DNA from: Apiotrichum sp. Y4204
Lineage: Eukaryota > Basidiomycota > Tremellomycetes > Trichosporonales > Trichosporonaceae
Direction of reading: 5' to 3'
Assembly: GCA_025531455.1 (NCBI GenBank)
Contig: JAMYHL010000021.1
Coordinates: 1 to 64,000, forward strand
Length of the DNA: 64,000 bases
The notes under the pieces are model-generated. The model was not told the DNA's origin, ran no database searches, and saw only the letters and a program-made list of their open reading frames with translations. Below are positions 49,064-58,701 of this stretch, piece by piece. Both the position numbers and the translations under genes were made by a program. Position 1 is the first letter of the stretch. Every line of letters begins with the position of its first letter.

Positions 49064-49816
49064 ATGTCTTCAACTTCGTCTCGCCCTGCTTCGGACGTCG
49101 CCCCCGCCGCTCCCGACGTGGCTCCGCTGGACCGCGCCTCGGTTCGCGTCTCGACCCGCGTCACGACCCGCGCCTCGGCCCGCGCTGCCCGGTCCGCCAC
49201 CGCCGCCGCCGCTCCTGACGTCTCTGCGCAGGACGGCGCCTTCGCCCGCGCTGCCTCACCCGCTGCCCGCGCCCGCCCCGCCGGCCGCCTGCGTGCCCCC
49301 GCCCGTGCTTCCGATTCCGTCGCGGCCCAGCCCACGCCCGCCGATCGTCGCCCGCCCGCCCCATCCGGCTACGAGGTCGCCTCGGCGATGGCGACAGCAG
49401 CTGCCGCAGCAGCGGCAGCTGCTGACCCGGCCGCCCCCGTTGCCAACCGCCAGCGCGCCTAGGCCGCCCATCCCCCCGCGCGCGGCGCCGTGGACGTCGC
49501 AACGGCCATCAGTGCCGCTGCTTACGAAGCAGCGCGTGCCGGAGAAGGAGACCTTGGGGTCATCGCCGCGACCGAGCGCGCCGCCAATCTTGCCGTTGCC
49601 GCCGCAGCGGCGGCTCCCGATGTCGTCATCTTCACTGGATTGGGTCCCACCCTTGTCTTCCCCGTCGACGATAGGACCGGCACTCCGATGAAACCGTTCC
49701 AGTTCAGCATTCAGCTGATTAATGCCATTTCAGAAATTTTGGGCGTTCTTCGCAATGCCATTAAGAGGAGGGCCCCCGGTGCTCTACGCCGCGCCGAATT
49801 TAATGGAGATAGATGA
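49064..49816 (+). pseudogene. AGE-family member 1 (alanine-rich), interrupted by an in-frame TAG
   Basis: One continuous frame of 250 sense codons, broken by a TAG at 49460-49462. Before it: MSSTSSRPASDVAPAAPDV, a degenerate 12-bp ASTR-type repeat (VRVSTRVTTRASARAARS), and Ala/Pro-rich sequence. After it: AISAAAYEAARAGEGDLGV, then an Ala-rich helix and VVIFTGLGPTLVFPVDD, with a C-terminal helix ending in basic KRRAPGALRR. The post-stop part contains the domain shared with members 2 and 3. Options are a nonsense mutation, read-through, or an 87-nt intron (49376-49462, weak GTCGCC donor, CCTAG acceptor) that would remove the stop in frame. No signal peptide. Function unknown. Confidence 0.6.
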
Positions 49817-50984
49817 TTGTGTGTCTTGTATTTTCCCTTGTTTGATGAATGTTTTTGATGGACACGTTGGCTCAGTGCAAGGACATCCTTTTCCAGCGCT
49901 CCCGTCACTCTCTCTACTCAAAACGAACCTGGCCTCGCGAGGAGTATGTGACGTGTGCATAGTTGTCTGCCACGATTTCCCTCTGACATCCCTTACAGGC
50001 CTTACATCTTTGCCCTTCCTACCGTAGCGACTCGGTGGCTGCTCGCTTCGTGGTTGTTGTGGACGACAAACGGCGCGCCCCGAAGCGTCGTGTGACGAAG
50101 GGGCAGGCCGTTTTCCTTGAGCTCAGAACCGGCACACCTTGGGCCGAACAAGCTCTGGCATGTGGCATCCTTGTCAAGGACGACGAGAGCGGAGTCGTTC
50201 GGTTCGCGAACCCCAATCGTTCGACACCGGTAGTCCGATTTTTCAATCAGTGAGTGCCAGTATTCATGCATTCAGTCTCGACGTAAACTGCCTATTGACA
50301 ATTCTTAGAATCTGAGACTGCATACTCAATGGGGACAACGGATGGAGCACCAATCCGAATGTGAAGACCAACCGTGAGGGAGCAAGTCCTTGTTTGCGCT
50401 GACTTCAGTGAACCATAAGTTTCCGGCCGAAAGCCCGATCTGGCGCGCCACGCGTCAAGCGCGCTCGTCAAGCTAGCTACATACGACGAGCGCGCGAGCG
50501 ACGGAAGCAGACTGTCTTTCAACAGAAGCGAGGTGTCAGCAACAACTTCCGGGTCTTGTCATCCTGGGGACGTTCAGCTAGGCAACGTTTGTCGCGGTAT
50601 AGTGTAAAAGCACCACTGTAAGGGGACAATTACATTGATACTGTAGTAATCTTTCAGACGTTGACTTGGCGTTTTCACCGCTGACCCCTCGAACTTGGAT
50701 GGTCAAAGACACGTATGTACATACTGTACTTGCATGCATATAGGAGTTACGAGTTACTAGAAAGTCGTCATTTATGTGTGTTCCTGTGAACGGTATGGAT
50801 CCCGATGCTTGGTTCCTGGTATCCGTGACGAGTGCGAGAGACTGATGTAATATCCAGCCGGTGTTGTCTATGTTACATGGTGTGTGTGGACAAGTGAGGT
50901 AGGTGGTCGGGACGGCGGAGTGGTGAGTGGCACCTGGTCTCACGGCTCTTCATTATGCCTGGTGATGTATTAGTCGAAATCACC
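49817..50984. other. spacer with second flank block and a small open frame
   Basis: 50035-50253 (+) is open for 72 codons (starts MAARFVVVVDDKRRAPKRR) without family support. 50655-50950 is the second copy of the flank block at 48545-48790. Nothing else is recognised. Confidence 0.4.
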
Positions 50985-51483
50985 TTATTGATGTAGACAT
51001 GGATCATACCCAGTACCCACCGTTGCTGCAGACGCCCGCTTCGCCCGCTTGAGCCCCTTACGGCTCTTGAACTTCTTGGGCGCCGGAGGCGCCTCGTCGG
51101 GGGAAGGATTGTTGGGAGGCTGAGGAACGGCATAGGCCCCCAAGGGGCGATCATTGATGTCCTCATTGAAGTTGTCCTGTTCTCGGTCAGCAAAGAGTAA
51201 GTAACAAGCCTTACCTTTACAGTGTCTTCTTGTTTTCCGAGGGAGGTTTGGTGGGTGAGAGCAGGGGGGTAAGGGACGTTTCTGGTGAACAGTGTGTGTG
51301 TCAGGCAACTGATACAGTACGTACCGGATCATTGACTTGGGGAGGCGGCATCTGAGAAGCGTCAATCCTTTGTCTGTCACGTACACCAACAATGCCAAGT
51401 GTTGACTGGCAGGACGAGGAGGGGCTAGAACTGGGAGGGTCTGGGCTAGGGGACCGCTTTCTCTTTCGTTCGCGGAGCTGCAT
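50985..51483 (-). CDS. small basic protein sharing the FNE-DRPLG module with the 25.5 kb gene
   Basis: Exons 51325-51483 and 50985-51281 (43-nt intron, GTACGT donor) give 151 aa. It begins MQLRERKRKRSPSPDPPSSS, an apparent nuclear localisation signal with SP repeats, and ends in KKFKSRKGLKRAKRAS-type basic sequence. The segment DNFNEDINDRPLGAY aligns with DSFNERLEDRPLGSY of the 537-aa protein at 25.5-27.3 kb. The DNA just upstream (TTTGCT..AC..A.AACAG then GAC) also aligns there, where it is the 3' end of an intron. Here that stretch can be read through in frame, or be a 38-nt intron (GTAAGG donor) that would change the frame upstream. It looks like a shortened paralogue. Function unknown. 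Confidence 0.5.
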
Positions 51484-51868
51484 GCTGGAGTGTTGACAGG
51501 GGAATTGTCAGACGAGAACGTGGGTGGGTGGCAAATTGCGGTGTCTGAGAGTTGATGGGATAAAATGATCGTTTGGTGAGGAAGAGAACTGAATAAAGTG
51601 GGGGAAGTGATTGAAGTGAATCGAGTGAATGAAGTTGATGAGGTGTTTTGGCGCAAAGGTGAAAAGTCTGTGTAGTCACCACAAAATCATGACGCGACTG
51701 AGAGCGCTGTGCAGTGAGGGATCACGGGGGATCGCGGGGGAGCTTTTGGAACACGAGGTTAAGGAGGTGTGGAGGTGAAACGGGCAGGGCGACTGCGTAA
51801 CGATTTTAGTTTGACTAGCTCTATAGATCTGTAGGAAGCAAGAAGAATGAATTGATCAGAGGATCAGA

Positions 51869-52049
51869 GGACGCGAGAATCAAGGACGCGACAAAAAGCA
51901 AAGACAGGCGCGTCATCCGAGGACGCGAGCCGTCAACCCGGAATTTCTGTACAGTACTTGCGCGCCCCAGTCGTTTGCCACAGATCCACAGACTCACCTC
52001 TGACAGCCCTCGGAAATTTGCCACTCAGTCAAACTAGCTACTATATAAA
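51869..52049 (+). promoter_or_regulatory. AGE-family promoter, copy 2
   Basis: GGACGCGAGAATCAAGGACG, CAGGCGCGTCATCCGAGGAC, GCGAGCCGTCAACCCGG, CCCCAGTCGTTTGCCA, ATTTGCCACTCAGTCA and TATATAAA (52042-52049), 51 bp before the ATG. The middle elements GCGAGCCGTCAACCCGG and CCCAGTCGTTTGCCA are shared with copy 3 but not copy 1. Confidence 0.7.
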
Positions 52050-52092
52050 CAGCATCTTAGCATTATTTCCTTTCCCCATCGATCCATCGGCC

Positions 52093-52626
52093 ATGCCTTC
52101 GTCGTCGTCTCGTCCTTCCCCAGAGGCCGCCACCGCCGCTGCGGACGTCGCTCCTCTGGACGCCGCCTCGTCCGGCACTACCTCCAACGCCGCTCCTTCC
52201 GTTGTCCTCGACTTCGATGCAATCAACACCGTAGTCGCCAAGATTGTAGACGCCGCCTACGCCGCCGTTGCCGCCGGGGAGATCGGCGACGGTATCGCCG
52301 CTGCCTGCGCGCGCGCTGCTTCGGATGCCGTTGCCACCATAACGGCCTCTCTTGTCCCTACACCGTCCGCCATCCTCCCTGGCCCCTCAATGTCCTCCGC
52401 AGGATCTCAAGACGGTGACCCCTTCGGCCCCATATACATCAAGCTCAGTGGTCTAGGCGTGGCAATTTCGCTCCTGAAGCACGACGACCGCCCTCTCGAG
52501 CCCGACGATAGGGAGTTTCAATTTCGCCTGTTCGATCTGGTCCAGCGAATTCTCAATCTGATTTTTTACTTTCAGAAAGATTTCATCGAACGCCGTGCGC
52601 AGCGCGGTCTGCAACACGAGGGATAG
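52093..52626 (+). CDS. AGE-family member 2 (alanine-rich, no ASTR repeats)
   Basis: A single exon of 177 aa starting MPSSSSRPSPEAATAAADV. The shared domain reads VDAAYAAVAAGEIGDGIAAA, an Ala-rich amphipathic helix around an AGE motif. It is followed by IYIKLSGLGVAISLLKHDDR, then a charged helix ending FIERRAQRGLQHEG. It lacks the ASTR repeat region of members 1 and 3 and is intact. No signal peptide, transmembrane segment or known domain was recognised. The high alanine content comes with varied GCN codons, so it is not simple repeat slippage. Confidence 0.65.
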   Translation: MPSSSSRPSPEAATAAADVAPLDAASSGTTSNAAPSVVLDFDAINTVVAKIVDAAYAAVAAGEIGDGIAAACARAASDAVATITASLVPTPSAILPGPSMSSAGSQDGDPFGPIYIKLSGLGVAISLLKHDDRPLEPDDREFQFRLFDLVQRILNLIFYFQKDFIERRAQRGLQHEG

Positions 52627-53207
52627 TTCCATGCTCGGGATTTGTACTCTTTCTCTTTTCTCCTTCCCCCACCTCAGCGCACCTCATAGTCTCTCCATAC
52701 AGTATGCACTTCATACGCATTCTGCTGCACTCATCGCTGCACGAGCACATCATGAAAAGCATGATCCACCCCGGGAACGGTAGTTTATAGTGACACAATG
52801 GACACACGACACGACAGCCCCAACTCTCACCAGGACTTTTGCAAGAGTAAACATTCGAGGACGAATGTGGCACTTTGGAGGCCAAAAGTGGCACTTTGCT
52901 GTGCTTTCGTTTTCTCTCAAATCCCTCTTCAGCGCCGCCACTTAGGAAGCGCCAAATTTGCCAAGTGCAGTCCACATCTTTTGTCTATGCGTGACGTTGA
53001 CTTTTCAGTGGATCAAAGCCAGCGTTCCGCTTGATGCGTTATTAATGTGATGCATATCGTATGGTGTATGTATACTACAGGAAACCCAACTGCTGCACCC
53101 GCCAGAGCGGGCGCGTCCATAAAGAACAGTGAAGCGAGCGGGACGACTGCGTAACGACTTTTGGTGACTAGCTCTGTAGGAAGCAAGAAAACTGAATTGA
53201 ATAGACG
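52627..53207. other. 3' flank of AGE member 2, with repeat shared with member 3
   Basis: The segment 53060-53125 (TATACTACAGGAAACCCAACTGC...GCCAGAGCGGGCGCGTCCATA.AGAACAGT) recurs at 54543-54605 after member 3. 52860-52905 repeats GTGGCACTTTG(G/C). Confidence 0.6.
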
Positions 53208-53564
53208 CGAGAATCAAGGACGCGTCAAAAAGCAAAGACAGGCGCGTCAACCGAGGACGCGAGCCGTCAACCCGGGATTGTTTTCCAAGTTACCATTGGC
53301 ATGTTGGCAAAGCGACTTGCTCTTAGTCAGTCACTTCTGCACTGTGCTCAAACTTGGTGAGCATACATTTGGTTGTTAGGACTACATCCGCAGAAAATTT
53401 GGCAAGCATCGGTGAAGAACTGGATGTGTAGCAAGGAATCGGGTGTCAAAAAAAGGATAACCTGTACATGTACATGTAATCGCCTGCCCCAGTCGTTTGC
53501 CACCATCTCTCCATCTGACAACCCTCCGGGATTTGCCACTCGGCCATTCTAGCGACTATATAAA
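53208..53564 (+). promoter_or_regulatory. AGE-family promoter, copy 3
   Basis: ACGCGAGAATCAAGGACGCG, CAGGCGCGTCAACCGAGGAC and GCGAGCCGTCAACCCGG, then, after a ~200-bp insertion relative to copy 2, CCCCAGTCGTTTGCCA, ATTTGCCACTCGGCCATTC and TATATAAA (53557-53564), 51 bp before the ATG. Confidence 0.7.
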
Positions 53565-53607
53565 CAGCACCCCGGCATTATTTCCTTTCTCCATCAATCC
53601 ATCGGCC

Positions 53608-54399
53608 ATGTCTTCGTCTTCGTCGTCCTCTCGGTCTTCGTCTCGTGCTGTCTTCAACGCCGCCACCGCCGTATCCGACGCTGCTCCACAGGACCGCGTC
53701 TCGACCCGCGCCTCAACGCGCGCCTCAACCCGTGCCTCATCCCGCGCCTCAACCCGCGCGTCGACCGGCACCTCGGCCCGCGCTGCCCCGTACCCCGCCG
53801 CTCCTGACGTCGCCGCGCAGGACGGCGCTTCCGCCCGCGCAGTTTCGCCCGCCGCCCCCACCCCCGTCCGCGCTGCCGACTCCACCCCCGCCCAGTCCGC
53901 CAAGGCCCCAGTCGAGCAAGACGTCGGGGTGCGTATCCTCATTGCAACAACGGCAGCAGTCTTTGCCGGCCATGGAGCCGCCGGCGTGGCCGCTGCGGCT
54001 GCAGCTGCAGCTGGGATCCCAGCCCCGCCCTTCGACGGATCCGCTGAAACTCGCCTCGCCGGTCTCCCCACGCCCGACGGTGCGTTTGTGTCGAATGCCA
54101 TCGCTGAGGCCGTCGGTGCGGCGCTTCAGGCTGGGGAAGGACCTGCAGACGTTTGCGCCGCCGCCATGCAGGCCGCCGACGCTGCTGTCGCCGCCGCCGC
54201 CGCCGGCCCCCGCTTCGTCTTGTTCCACGGCCTCGACGTTGCGTTTGCGCTGCCCCTCCGTGACTCGGCCCCCATCACGCCAGACGACGCGGCTGAACGT
54301 AGCAACGCGATCCTTGAGGCGAGTTGGTCAGTTAACAGTGTTTGGCTAGCTGCGCAACGCTTCTTGAACGCGGGCCGAGAGCGGTTCAACAATGCGTAA
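53608..54399 (+). CDS. AGE-family member 3 (alanine-rich, ASTR repeats)
   Basis: A single exon of 263 aa. A Ser run (MSSSSSSSRSSSRAV) is followed by about seven copies of a 12-bp repeat encoding A-S-T/S-R (RVSTRASTRASTRASSRAS and on). Then come Ala/Pro-rich sequence and an extra Ala/Gly-rich segment unique to this copy (VFAGHGAAGVAAAAAAAAG). The shared domain reads IAEAVGAALQAGEGPADVC, an Ala-rich helix, then FVLFHGLDVAFALPLRDSAP and a C-terminal helix. It is intact, with no signal peptide. Function unknown; the Arg/Ser repeat could bind nucleic acid or be phosphorylated, which is inference only. Confidence 0.65.
   Translation: MSSSSSSSRSSSRAVFNAATAVSDAAPQDRVSTRASTRASTRASSRASTRASTGTSARAAPYPAAPDVAAQDGASARAVSPAAPTPVRAADSTPAQSAKAPVEQDVGVRILIATTAAVFAGHGAAGVAAAAAAAAGIPAPPFDGSAETRLAGLPTPDGAFVSNAIAEAVGAALQAGEGPADVCAAAMQAADAAVAAAAAGPRFVLFHGLDVAFALPLRDSAPITPDDAAERSNAILEASWSVNSVWLAAQRFLNAGRERFNNA
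53697..53790 (+). repeat. 12-bp coding tandem repeat (A-S-T-R units)
   Basis: Units of the type GCCTCAACCCGC recur about seven times with third-position changes, in frame, within AGE member 3. A more degenerate version is at about 49137-49200 in member 1. Confidence 0.75.
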
Positions 54400-54702
54400 T
54401 GCTTTTCCATAATGCTCTCTCTCATTACGACCTTCTCTCCTTACGACCCTTCTCGTGTCACGTCCCGTCTTACGAGTTACATCCCCACAAAAGTCTCACA
54501 GTTGTCCAGGTCATGCGTCGCAAATGTAATGCATATAATATGGTGTATACTACAGGAAACCCAACTGCCGCACCTGCCAGAGCGGGCGCGTCCATAGAGA
54601 ACAGTCATTGTCCAAGAAGAAAAAGTGTGTAAATCGTTTCAGGCCTCACCAACTCGTATCCTAAGCATTACGACTCCTCGCCACTCCCTAAAGTCCCACC
54701 CC
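54400..54702. other. 3' flank of AGE member 3
   Basis: Contains the second copy (54543-54605) of the repeat found after member 2, and a CTAAAGTCCCACC direct duplication at about 54688-54715 overlapping the PRMT5 stop region. This is the right edge of the array. Confidence 0.55.
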
Positions 54703-57682
54703 CTAAAGTCCCACCCAGTAATGCTTTCCAGAGGGGTTATGCAGCTCGGTCTGCCCGATCTTGACGCGGCCAATCTCGGCGGGGGCCGACTGCGGTTGCT
54801 GCTGCTGCATATGGAAGGGGGCGTCCATGAGCGGGCTAGTCACGTTTCCGCTCGCGACGCTCGGCGGGCGGAGGTTTGGCGAGAGGAGGCCCGGAGACGC
54901 TGCGGCCGGCGGCGGCGCGACGGGAAGGTACGCCTCAGCGCCCCATTCGTACCATACCTTCCTTGCGCGCTGGTCGACGAGACGCCAAATGTTCACCTCG
55001 AGCTCGGCGCCGGATGGCAAATACAGCGGCGCCTTGAGCGGGAAGAAGAGCGGGAACCAGCTGAACATGTCTGGGCTGACGCGGTGGGCCGTGTCGGGGT
55101 GCGTTGAGAGGCCGACGTTGCCGTACAGGTGTGCCTCGAAGTAGCCTGCGAATCCGTGGCACGGGGACGCGTGAGGGATATGGAAGGTGAGTGTCGCGTG
55201 TCGTGTGTTGTGAGAGTTTGTGACCGGCAGCCCATTCGCGTCCATCACGAGATCGCACCGAGGGTGCTCAAACTGCCAGCACTGCTGGATTCCGCTTCCG
55301 CAGCGCCCGGACGGGCCACCGTCCCCGGACAGCAGGTTGACCTGCTGCATCATGACGACATATGGTGTCTCGCGGGCCGCAGCGCCCTCTCCGCCGCGCG
55401 TCGCAGCCTCGGTCACCTCGTGGTATAGCTTGGACGAAGCGATCGGTGCCAGCCATGCCGTGTACGATGTGGGAATGGACACGCCGCCATCTGAAAAGTC
55501 AGTATGTGTGTGGTATGATCACAAAATGTTGTCGTCCCCCTAGCCCATTATCCTATACTGATGAGGCTTGCAATTTTATGTGAGACGAACTGCCGTTGTG
55601 CTATGCACACTGGTAGGACTTCGTCTGACAGCATGACACTTGCAAGTACTCATAGAAACTTGTAAGTGCGGGCCATTGTAATTGCAGACGAACTGCCGTT
55701 GTGCTCTGCACACTGGTAGGACTTCGTCTGACAGCATGACACTGACAAGTGCCCATAGAAACTTGTGGTGCGGGCCATCGCAATTGCACTCACCTTTGAG
55801 GAACCGCATTCCGCCATCAATACACTCCGGACTAAGCTCATTGTCGCCAAACGAGCCCAGCAGCTCAGAGATCAAGATGTCCGCCAGCTCCGGAACAGGG
55901 AGCGTGCGCATGTCGCCGTAGAGGAGGTCGACCGCGTCGCCCCACTCGAGATCCCGGCGCTCCTGAAGGGTGGTGAATGCCGACGGGTTCTTTTCCACCG
56001 CGTAGATGCGGGCGGAGCGCTTGGCGCGGTCAAGCGCGCGCAGCGCACACGTCACGAGGGGTCCGCGGCCGGCGCCCGCGACGACAATCACCAGATCGCT
56101 GTTCGGTCCCGCGCGAGCCGTACGCTCCACGATAGCCAGGTAGGTCGCCTCCTCGTACTGCCTGTACTTTACTGGATCGCGCTCAAAGACGTCGTATGTC
56201 TCGCAGCCCAGGTCGTCCATCAGTGGCTGGAGCGGTTTCTGCAGGAGATCGCTGTAGCGTGCGTCGGGGACGCGCGCCTGAGTCGGGAGCTGCGGCGAGG
56301 CCTGGGACGTGACGTGCCGAATGTACTGGACGTACGCGATCGGTCCACCTGCGCTATGGCGTCCAGCGGTGGTCTCGGCAAGGATGATCGTCGGGCTCTG
56401 CTTAGTCATCCCGCGTATGAAGGCCTGGCACGCTTTGGAAAGGACGGGATAGCCCTTTGCGTTGGGGATGAAGCTCTGCGCGGGGAGCCAGATGTGCTGT
56501 ACCGGCTCGGCCGTCCAGCGCTGCAGTGCGCCTATGGACGGCGGCAGGGGATTAGAGAGGTCGAGCACTGATGTCAGCGCTGATACTGTTACAACCACAT
56601 GTCAGCGCACTCACTAACTGTCAACCGCGGGTGATACCCGCACAACGAACGGATACAGTCCCACATCTCCCACGTGCTACTCGGGTCTGAATGAAGAGCC
56701 TGCGCCTTTGCCGCTGCAGCGCTCTGGCTCGCGCTGTGAGTGACGCGGCTTGCTGGGATGGGGCCAGTTCCGGTGGTTTGAGCACCAAGCTGACTGAGGT
56801 GCGTGAGGCTGAGCTGGTGCTGGTGCACGCTGGCGGGACGGGAGGAGAGCGAGCTCATGCGGCGGTGGTGCTTGCTTTCCGTCGAGGAGCGCGCGTGGTG
56901 TGCCTGGGCGTGGCCGTTGGCGGCCCCATTGCCATTGGCATGCGAGGGAGCCGGGCCCTGTCCGATAATTTCGAGCGGGTCAGACACCGGGATGCGAATT
57001 GCAATCTTGGTCATGGCGTGCGGACCGCCCATCTGCAGGAGATTCGAGATGACGTGCGCGTACGCCGGGAGGTTCTGCCGGTTCGCCAGACTCGGCGCGG
57101 GGAGGACGAGTGTCGGGAGACCAAGGTACAGTGCGTGCTGCATCTCGGCGCGAAGTCCCTGCCTGTCAGTATGAAGTGGAGGGTCGCCGTGGAATAGCAA
57201 TCGCAATTGCGCCGGCGGCACTTGCGCTCTTTAACCCTACTTACGAGCTCGGAGTCGAAGCGGATGCCCTCGTCGACCGAGTCGGGCTCAAGCCACGGGC
57301 TTGCAAGCGCCACAACCTCTGCAGCGTCCTCGAAGCGCGTGATATTGCATTCGTCGCGGTTGAGCATGGGGTCCTTTCGCCACACGTCTGCCTCGCGGTC
57401 CGTGTCTGACGGGCGGGGTGCGAGGCCGTCGGCGCTCGCTGCCGAGACGCTTCCGCCCGCGCTGGCAGAGTACATGTGTTCCTCGTCGTCCATTGAGCGC
57501 AGACACAGGCGCTCCCAGCGGTCCATCCAGCGCCCGTTCGTGAGCGGCACACACAGCAGGTCGTAGTCTGTGTTATCGACCGTGTGTGCGATGAGGTGTC
57601 CGAGCGGACTCGGCGCCGGCGGGGGCAGGGTCGGCGGAGGCGGCACCTCCTTCGGGCACAGGGCTATCGTCACGCGTGCCAT
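54703..57682 (-). CDS. PRMT5: protein arginine N-methyltransferase 5 (Skb1/Hsl7 type)
   Basis: Exons 57245-57682, 56615-57158, 55794-56585 and 54703-55490 give 853 aa. The type II enzyme makes symmetric dimethylarginine on histones and Sm proteins. The SAM-binding motif VVAGAGRGPLV is at about residue 500. The catalytic double-E loop is in SELLGSFGDNELSPECIDGG, and FLKDGGVSIPTSYTAWLAP is rebuilt by the last splice. The N-terminal TIM-barrel half has ALYLGLPTLVLP. A low-complexity insertion (His/Ser/Gln-rich, about residues 220-290) and a Gln-rich segment near the C terminus are extra. The intron between exons 2 and 3 is 29 nt or, with a second in-frame acceptor, 47 nt. The last intron holds a tandem duplication. 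Confidence 0.92.
55580..55787. repeat. tandem duplication of ~103 bp inside a PRMT5 intron
   Basis: 55583-55683 and 55686-55786 are two head-to-tail copies. Both contain GACGAACTGCCGTTGTGCT, TGCACACTGGTAGGACTTCG, TCTGACAGCATGACACT and CATAGAAACTTGT in the same order, with about 10% differences. They lie in the 303-nt intron 55491-55793. Confidence 0.9.
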
Positions 57683-58701
57683 CGTGCGGGGTCGTGAGGA
57701 GCGTTGTTGAAAACGGCAATGATGAGAGCGGAGGTCAAAAGCCAAGAAGTCGAGGTCAAAAGTCAAAGATCAAAGAATGTTCAAGCGGGGCCTGTTGGCT
57801 TGACTTTTGGGCCAAACGCCAGGGGGCAAAGGGGTGTGTGCGGACCTGGCTTTGGTGGAGCGAGCTGTACGGCGACGGCGAAAGCGGAGGCAATGACGAG
57901 ACCTGGGGAGATGGAGAGTGAAGGTGAATGCTGATAATCAAGGTTGCTTGTGTGTTGTTGTTTGGTGCTTGCTCGCTGCCTTGAAGAGCTCGCTTGACGT
58001 CTCTCCTCTCCCTTTGCCGCTGCACCCAAAGTGCGACGCGTCGATCGATCAACTCTCTCGCTCCGCGGCTCCGCGATCACGCGCCATGCCTCCAACACTC
58101 ACACGCCTATTAGTTGAACTTTAGAAAAGCTAAGCTGCTGCATATTAAAACGCCTAATTGAACTATGTTCAAAAATAGGCGCACGAAAACTCGCTTGCTG
58201 GCGGCTTCCTCCGGGGCAATCCATGCAGTGGAGAGAGAGGTTTCAGTCATTGGGACGACGTCCGAATCATTCCCCTTCCCATCTGCAGTCTCCGTCATCG
58301 GTTCATCATCACCCGTAGTCGCCGCCGCCACCACCACCGTTTTGACCCTTTCCATTACACACCCACCTCCCTCGTCATCTCCGTCGCCGTCGTCGCCACC
58401 ATCTTCGCTATCAACTATTGCCAAAGGTGTTGAATTGGGGTCTTCTCTTGGACACATTCATTGATTTTGGAGCGAGTCCTATTGATAATCATCAGCCTAG
58501 TGGGCTAGTTTGGGTAGCTAGTGTGTGACATTTTAAGTCGCCCTTCATCCTCACTCTCTCTCTCCCTGGCAGGTTGCTTGTCAATACGACACAAAAACAA
58601 CCGTCGACTGCCATCTTCCTCTTTATTGCTCTCATTCATCTTCTTCATCACTCTCATTCCATTCTCATTCACTCCGCAATCACTCGCGGCCCCTCTCCAC
58701 C
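57683..58701. promoter_or_regulatory. divergent promoter region, PRMT5 / zinc transporter
   Basis: A 1.0-kb head-to-head region. 57735-57775 repeats GAGGTCAAAAGTCAAAGA. 58330-58420 is a C/T-rich stretch with CGTCGCCGTCGTCGCC. No clear TATA box. Confidence 0.4.
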
